Positions 58,666 to 64,000 of a stretch of DNA of 64,000 nt are shown in pieces (within the stretch, counting starts at the first letter, position 1; each line of letters begins with the position of its first letter). A program made the position numbers and the translations under genes. The notes beneath the pieces were generated by a model. The model ran no database searches, was not told where the DNA came from, and was given only the letters and a program-made list of their open reading frames with translations. The stretch is from Cladobotryum mycophilum. Lineage: Eukaryota > Ascomycota > Sordariomycetes > Hypocreales > Hypocreaceae. The stretch spans positions 496,001-560,000 of the forward strand of contig JAVFKD010000016.1 of the NCBI GenBank assembly GCA_036429605.1. The letters are read 5' to 3'.

Positions 58666-59254
58666 TCAGACCTGGCTTCGACCATACCAGCCGCGACGAC
58701 CGGGACGAGCACCATCAACCCTGGTACGGCGCTCATGACGGCTCACCCAAAAGATTCCCACCAAGGCAGACACGAGCCAGAGCACGGCAGAGAGGAAAGC
58801 AAATGCCTCGTTGGCTTTGAACCTCCCGCAAAAATTTCCCCAGGGCGAGACGTTGCCCCAGTCAAAGGTGCGGCCGCAGCTACCATGCGACCACTGCACA
58901 AAGTTTTACGTTAGCGTGCATGCATATAGATAGATGGTAAAAGAACAGGAATAAGAGGGATGGATGAAATGTTGAGCTCACATTGACGAGAAGACCAAAG
59001 GCCACCCACCAGCAGATGCTGATGACAATGTCCACCGGCCAATGGACCAGCGACCAGGCAAACGGTATCAGCCATATGAGAGCGAGGAATATGGACAGCG
59101 CGGCTATGACCTCTGTGTAGATGAACCGGCCGAGGGACCAGGACGAGGCGTGATGGAACTTGTGCAGATAGTCGCCCGTGACGCCGGCCACGATGGCGGC
59201 GAAGACGAGCTCTGCGGCTCGGAGGATGAGGCTCACGACGCGGGCTAGAGCCAT
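58666..59254 (-). CDS. MARVEL-like four-helix integral membrane protein
   Basis: Small fungal membrane protein of the MARVEL/membrane-associating type; the specific role is unknown. Exons 59254-58982 and 58893-58666 (minus) give 166 aa. The start ATG at 59254 gives MALARVVSLILRAAELVF. Four hydrophobic segments are visible: LILRAAELVFAAIVAGV (about 7-27), VIAALSIFLALIWLIPF (about 48-66), VDIVISICWWVAFGLLV (about 74-90) and AFAFLSAVLWLVSALVGIFWV (about 130-150). The loop CGRTFDWGNVSPWGNFCGRFK, carrying two Cys, lies between helices 3 and 4, the usual MARVEL layout. The C-terminus is basic (RHERRTRVDGARPGRRGW) and probably cytosolic. The intron sits between helix 3 and the loop and keeps the frame (LLVN joined to WSHGS). 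Confidence 0.8.
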
Positions 59255-60980
59255 GGTGATGGTCACTTTGGGTTGGGTTTTACGACGGTGAAGAGAGCGT
59301 AGTGCAATTGTGTGTGTTCTTGGTGTAAGCTGCTCTGGGGTTTTTGGCAGAAGAAGAAGAAGGAAGAAGTAAGAGACCTAATGAGAGAGAAACAAGATCT
59401 TCATGCGTACAAGCAAGTCTACTTTATAGACCTGCCAAGAACAAGACCAAGAACAAATTTGTTTGAATATCTGGGCATCACATCATAAACGGCAGTCCCT
59501 TTCTTGTCTCGTCATGGGCATGGGATGGAGAGTGACGGCAACCTACATTCCAGCCATATACCTGATACCTCCAGAAGCCGGGTTTGACAAACCAAAAACG
59601 GGTCAGCCAAGAAAAAACGACAACGCCTTCCCCCCCTCTTCTTTTACACGGGAACCTTCCCATGCACTAAAAACGGGTTGTTTTTGGTTTTTGGCACTTG
59701 GTGTACCCAGACCCCAAGCACCGCATCCGTAGCTTTCACTATAGAGGAGTTGTTGAGGAGAGTTGGGGGGGGGGGTTGAAGGTAGGACTTGTTGTCTGGG
59801 CTTGAACGAAACAATGAGGTCATGACTTTTTCATGTTTTGTTAATTCCCCGGCCCGGTTGTGGCAAAAGAAAAAGAGGCGAACTGCCTTGTCACTCGTGC
59901 AACGGTTTTTGGTCGTCGCAACACCAAACACGGCTTCTCCAGTGCCGCAAAAAAGGAAAAAAAAATGGCGTCACTTGAGTGGAAAGTATCGATGGCCTGA
60001 GGAAAAATGTCGCGTCATTTTTTTTTACTGTTTTGGGAGGGTGTTTTGATGATGGTGGTGAGGATATTGGTGAGGCTTTCATTATAGGTTGGGGGGTTCT
60101 TTGTTTGTCCAACTTCTTTTGGTCATACTACAAAAATTTTAAAAAAAAATTTAAAATAAGAAAGAGAGAAAGAAAAGAAGAGCGAGAGAGAGAGAAAGAG
60201 AAGAAAAAGAGAAGAAAAAAGAAAAAAAGATGAAGAAAAAGAGAGATGATAATTGGCTGACATAAGTAAATGTATGTAGTACATTGACTGGCGACGTCTC
60301 GATGCGACATCTCTTGGTTGTTACTTGGTGTTATAAGTCACCTTTAATCAAGGCGGGCAGCAAATGATGGCTGGCTCATATGCATCACAATGAGAGTCAA
60401 TTAGACATGCACTCTAATATCTCAATCAAGGAATGCTAAAAGAATGCGACTTGTAGGTAGTCAAGCATCTAAATATGGCATCTGCGTCATGCAGTTGGTC
60501 TCCCAATGAGCCTCACTCGAGAAAAGCTCCTTTGATGGAACCAGATTTATCTCTTCAATCATTGCAAATTACTAGGATGGGCAAAGTTATAAATACACTC
60601 CACATAATGATGCCCTATAATAAAACTTTGCTGAAGATAGTCATAGCTTTCCTGGAACAATGAAACAAGATGCTCAAAGGGAACTCGAAACAAGACGGGT
60701 TTGTGCGGCAGGGCCAAAGTAACTACTCAATGCACCTCAAGGACAAAGAGAAAGCTCATTGTCAACTCCTGAGCGGCTGCTGAGCGTTCATCTGAAAGAG
60801 AAAAGAAAAGAAACAGCTTTGTTGGAACATCTTCCTTTCGATATAATCATTCTACTCGCTGTTTTTTCTTCAAGGAGACTCTTTTCCATTCTCAAATGCT
60901 CCCGGGTTTTGCAAGAAACTCCTCTCTCCACTTCTCTCGCACCGAGACGCACAATAGCCGATAACCCCCCCCCCCCCAAG
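59255..60980. other. Intergenic between two divergent genes
   Basis: About 1.7 kb. It contains a G run (about 59766-59777), A-rich/purine-rich low-complexity DNA at 60133-60245, and a C13 run (60965-60977) directly before the next start codon. No gene is supported. Confidence 0.5.
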
Positions 60981-62434
60981 ATGCCTCGATTATACGGCCT
61001 ATTCAACAGAGCCGACCCCGTAGCCGAAGAGCAGCAGAAGCACAGCGCGCGAAAGGAAGACGTCCAGCTAGGCACGGGGCCCGAGAAGTTCGCCCCCTGG
61101 TGGCCTCTGTTAGAGGAAGCCAACAGGAACAACAACCTACCCCACGATGCCGAATCGGAGAGGCTGCCGCTCACAGAGGAGAACCTAAATTTCGTCAACG
61201 AGAGGACAAACTGGAAGAAGAGAAAGGTGTCGTTCCCCTGGGAGTCCTCGGTGGAAGACTCGCACCCAGACTCGGCGTTGAGCCACTCGGCAGCAGAATT
61301 TCCCTTTAAACTGTATCAAAACGGCGTCCTCGGTCCCGTTCACTCCAAGCCACCGAGCAACCTAAAGGATCTGGAGAAGGTCCTCAAGTGCAAGCCCCCG
61401 GTCGCCTTCCCACCGACCAGGAGTACACGTGCTACAAGAAGAACCTCTCCGCCGCCAAGAACCCGGAGACGCTGGTGTGGGAGATCCTATGGCTGATGTG
61501 GAGGTTCCCGACCAGCCCCGAGTATCGAACCGCCACGTGCCGGGACTTTGACATGATCCCCCTAAGGGCCCCCTTCAACGCCGGGCTCTCCGTGCCTTGC
61601 CCAGACTTTGTCCAGGGCATCGAGGTCCACGAGTTCGACTCGGTGCGCATCGAATACATCCCCGGCGCTGTGCTGTTCAAGAACCACACCCAGTCCATCG
61701 CTCTAGCGCACATCGCGGGCGAGTTCTACGGCATCAGCCAGTCCCAGGAGACGGCCCAGATCCACAACGCGCACGCCGGCGCCGCCCTCGTCTACGCCAG
61801 GAACCACGCCCTGGAGCACATCGCCTACCCGGACAACGAGGGTGAGTCGTTCATCTTCACCTTTACCACTGACGGGGCCACCATCAACTTCTTTGCGCAT
61901 TATGCCACCAAGTCGGACGACGGGGCCGTCCAGTATCACCAGTACCCCATCACGTCGACGAACCTAGGGACGTCTTACACCGAGTTCAAAAAGGGCTGGA
62001 CGCAGCTGCACAACTGCCAGCAGCACGCCTACGACATATCCCATGAACTCAAATCCCTGCTACATACCCACCACGTAGAAAGGGGCGCAACCAGCTGGGC
62101 CTGCGAAGCCAACCACGCCGCCCCCGGCGATGACGCCCGCCTCACCTCGGACGCGGGAGGGATAAAACACAAGCTCGCCAAGGAAACTATTGAAGCGCTG
62201 GGGGATAAGAAAGGGGACGAAGAGGTGCCAGAAGGAGGGGTGTACAACTACGTCGCAGAGGAGGAGAGCGATGCGAATGAGACGGTGCCGACGCGGAGGG
62301 TGCAGCCGAGGCGAAGGGGGCGGCCAAAGAGACAACAGGCCGTGTCGACTGAACCTCTTAATGCGACTGCGATTAAGAAGGAGGTGGTAGAGGCGAAGAA
62401 ACCCGCACCGAGGAAGAGGAGAAAGAGGTTATAG
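60981..62434 (+). CDS. Fungal nuclease-fold-like protein (DUF7924-like) with C-terminal AT-hook; 1-nt frame break
   Basis: Large fungal family member of uncertain role. The pattern of the middle region resembles the PD-(D/E)XK-like DUF7924 proteins, a call from memory. With one base restored it is an intronless 484-aa protein. Blocks: PLTEENLNFVNERTNWKKRK; NLSAAKNPETLVWEILWLMWR; the core VPCPDFVQGIE, AGAALVYARNHALEHIA, FIFTFTTDGATINFFAHY, then FKKGWTQLHNCQQHAYDISHEL. The C-terminus has a clear AT-hook (RRRGRPKRQQ) and basic clusters (APRKRRKRL), so it is probably nuclear and DNA-associated. The frame breaks at C5 61395-61399: KCKPP upstream, GRLPTDQEYTCYKK downstream in the next frame, consistent with one missing C. 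The start ATG at 60981 directly follows CCCAAG after a C13 run. Confidence 0.7.
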
Positions 62435-62689
62435 GGATGGAGCATCTGAGACTTGTTTGTTGCATGTTTTACAAAATTTGCCATCTTCCTCGGGCAAGTT
62501 GATATCAGGCGAAAGGAGTTTATTATTTGGGTAGCACCTGTCATATGTAGGCGACTTTTTTTTTTTTTTAAGAATTATAAAATAATCATTCACTATGAAT
62601 AAAATGACATTTACATTACATTTCGCACACTTGAGAAGCATAACCACAAATTGTCAAATAGAGCAAAAAGGACAAAAAAGATAAGTCAG
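62435..62689. other. Intergenic, 3' flank and pol III terminators
   Basis: Short spacer. On the minus strand T6 (62674-62679) serves as the likely pol III terminator of the Leu tRNA. Confidence 0.5.
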
Positions 62690-62804
62690 TGACACCTGTG
62701 GGATTCGAACCCACGCCTATTACTAGACCGCGAAACGGGGAATGTTGGGAATTGCTTCCTACAGAACCTGAACACGGCGCCTTAGACCACTCGGCCAAAG
62801 TGCC
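62690..62804 (-). tRNA. tRNA-Leu (anticodon CAG), intron-containing
   Basis: The acceptor strands GGCACTT and AGGTGTC pair over seven positions, with discriminator A. The D arm (GGCCGAGTGGTCTAAGGC) and extended variable arm mark a class II Leu/Ser tRNA. The T arm is GTGGGTTCGAATCCCAC. The anticodon stem CCGTG/CGCGG closes a loop TTCAGG..T with anticodon CAG, after removing an intron of about 33 nt placed after position 37. A T6 run follows as terminator. Confidence 0.93.
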
Positions 62805-62921
62805 TTTTTCTGATTGGTTGTTGAGTTGGATGGACGAAATGATGACTGTGAGTGCATCCAGTGGAGAAGAACCAGAAAAGAAAAAATTAGTGTCTGTCTC
62901 TAGGAAAGACGACAAAAAGAT

Positions 62922-63001
62922 TGACCGAGACAGGGGTCGAACCTGCAACCTCCTGATGTACTTAATCGTAGTCAGACGCTCTGCCATTGAGCCACACGGC
63001 C
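62922..63001 (-). tRNA. tRNA-Arg (anticodon ACG), intron-containing
   Basis: The acceptor strands GGCCGTG and CTCGGTC pair with one T-T mismatch; the discriminator is A. The D stem GCTC/GAGC and T arm GCAGGTTCGACCCCTGT are standard. The anticodon stem TCTGA/TCAGG closes CTACGA.., giving anticodon ACG, once an intron of about 8 nt (TTAAGTAC) is removed after position 37. A T5 run follows the gene on the minus strand. Confidence 0.9.
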
Positions 63002-63891
63002 GGATTGATGGATCAGCGAGATCCGGAGTTGCTTCTTGAGGCTTCAACATAGACAAGAAGCTTGGTTGTGATATGGATGAATGAGGGGGCACAAGTTAGA
63101 TAAGATGTAGAAAAGAGGTCTTGATACACTTTGTAGACAGGATAATAGATGCAAGTTGGAGTTGTTCTTATAATACGTAATGCCAACTTGCGAATAATTT
63201 AGCATTCACACATCTATTTTTGGGTTTTGACGAGATCATAAACACAATTCCAGGTTTGCATTCTCGTCAATTCTGCCTTGTTCTTGGTGGATGTCCGACA
63301 AACACTCCCTCTCTAGCTTCATTCTAGGGTATGTCTGGGTCAAATTACATAACCACAGCGAGGCGAACAGAGAGCATACTCAGCAACTTCTTTTCTTTTT
63401 TACCATATGAAAATAAATAAATCCCTAAAGGCCGACACCGGCATAGAGCTAAGCTCCAGTAAGATAAAAGTAAGTAAATAATATTATTCAGCTACTTACA
63501 AAAAGAGAGAGAGAAGAAAGTATTACCTTAGAATATCACTAAAAAGCCCTTCCAAGACCCCCCAAGAATGTGGTTCGGAGGTGGAACCCCGCCATCGCTC
63601 ATGGATCAACCCCACCACCGGTTCTTCTCATACAAGGTGACTTAATAATTGGCCCCAGGCGATCAATGCCATCATGTATATATCATTGAACATCACCCAC
63701 CAGTGGATGAGCTTCACTTGCACTCATACACTTATACATTGGATACTCATATCCATCTTTACATTCATATTTACTTCCCGTTTTTGAGAGTAATTCTCAT
63801 AGACTCTGCATATACTCTCTCACTACCCTTCTGAGCTTCATCTTCATATCATCATCCATCCCCCTCACCACATCTCACCACCCCTAAAACC
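63002..63891. promoter_or_regulatory. Promoter region of the 5-oxoprolinase-like gene
   Basis: About 0.9 kb upstream of the last gene. Beyond about 63600 it becomes CA/CT-rich (CATCATCC, CTCACCACATCTCACC), a typical leader ending AAAACCATGG. No other gene is seen; the frame at 63649-63834 is low-complexity. Confidence 0.6.
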
Positions 63892-64000
63892 ATGGCCTCT
63901 TCAAAAGATCGCGGCATCCGCATAGCCATCGACCGCGGCGGTACCTTCACTGACTGCGTAGGCGAACTCAACGGCTCCGAAATCATCATCAAGCTCCTCT
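63892..64000 (+). CDS. 5-oxoprolinase/hydantoinase family protein, 5' fragment (runs off the window)
   Basis: Only the first 36 codons are in the window. The start MASSKDRGIRIAIDRGGTF is followed by TDCVGELNGSEIIIKLL. The motif IAIDRGGTFTD is the N-terminal phosphate-binding signature of the hydantoinase A/5-oxoprolinase family, and the strict RGGTFTDC form favours the ATP-dependent 5-oxoprolinase that opens 5-oxoproline to glutamate in the glutathione cycle. The ATG lies in a near-ideal context (AAAACCATGGCC). The rest of the gene, expected to exceed 1,200 codons, is beyond position 64000, so N-methylhydantoinase-type relatives cannot be excluded. Confidence 0.85.
   Translation, partial: MASSKDRGIRIAIDRGGTFTDCVGELNGSEIIIKLL

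Noticed and set aside
31523..59254. A biosynthetic or defence gene cluster built around the Zn2Cys6 regulator
   Set aside because: Its neighbours are a helicase, a conserved unknown, a repair protein, atg5, a dehydrin and a membrane protein; no synthase, transporter or tailoring enzymes are present and spacing is very large.

Overview
This window is nuclear chromosomal DNA of a filamentous ascomycete. Genes are broken by short introns (about 50-135 nt) with GT..AG ends and CTAAC/CTGAC-like branch sites. Start contexts and 5' leaders are CA-rich, and the gene set is typically fungal: a Zn(II)2Cys6 regulator, atg5, a Fic1/Inn1-type C2 protein and a DPR-motif dehydrin. The proteins look most like Sordariomycetes, probably Hypocreales. 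That placement is an inference from memory of the families, not from a search.

Layout. 0.9-7.2 kb: an aldo-keto reductase and a nitronate monooxygenase in tandem (+), then an SCP2-type lipid-binding protein and a LETM1-domain mitochondrial protein (both -). 8.1-12.1 kb: a tiny zinc-ribbon microgene (-), an APH-type kinase (-) and free methionine-R-sulfoxide reductase (+), which carries a 5-nt micro-exon. 13.8-25.2 kb: a C2-domain cytokinesis-type protein, the U3 snoRNP protein Utp15 and a DDX60-like Ski2-family helicase of about 1,760 aa (all +). 25.2-31.5 kb: gene-free. 31.5-35.4 kb: a 1,205-aa Zn2Cys6 transcription factor (-). 35.4-50.2 kb: a 14.8 kb gene-free interval full of microsatellites and short recurring motifs. 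50.2-54.3 kb: a conserved protein of unknown role (-), a CSA/ERCC8-like WD40 repair protein (+) and atg5 (-). 55.7-59.3 kb: a seven-repeat DPR dehydrin and a MARVEL-like membrane protein (both -). 61.0-64.0 kb: a probable nuclease-fold/AT-hook protein (+), two intron-containing tRNA genes (Leu-CAG and Arg-ACG, both -), and the first 36 codons of a 5-oxoprolinase-like gene running off the right edge.

There is no metabolite cluster or operon-like system. The genes are mostly independent housekeeping, stress and regulatory genes. Stress handling recurs (free Met sulfoxide reductase, dehydrin, autophagy, glutathione-cycle oxoprolinase), but I see no evidence that these act as one unit.

Two things cut across the window. 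First, four genes contain six single-base frame breaks in all, mostly inside G or C runs; the pattern points to consensus errors rather than true pseudogenes. Second, the gene-free intervals carry two short words far more often than chance: TACTTGTA/TACAAGTA and TACTCCGTA/TACGGAGTA. The most unusual items are the 31-aa zinc-ribbon microgene, the 5-nt micro-exon and the motif-dense desert upstream of the transcription factor.
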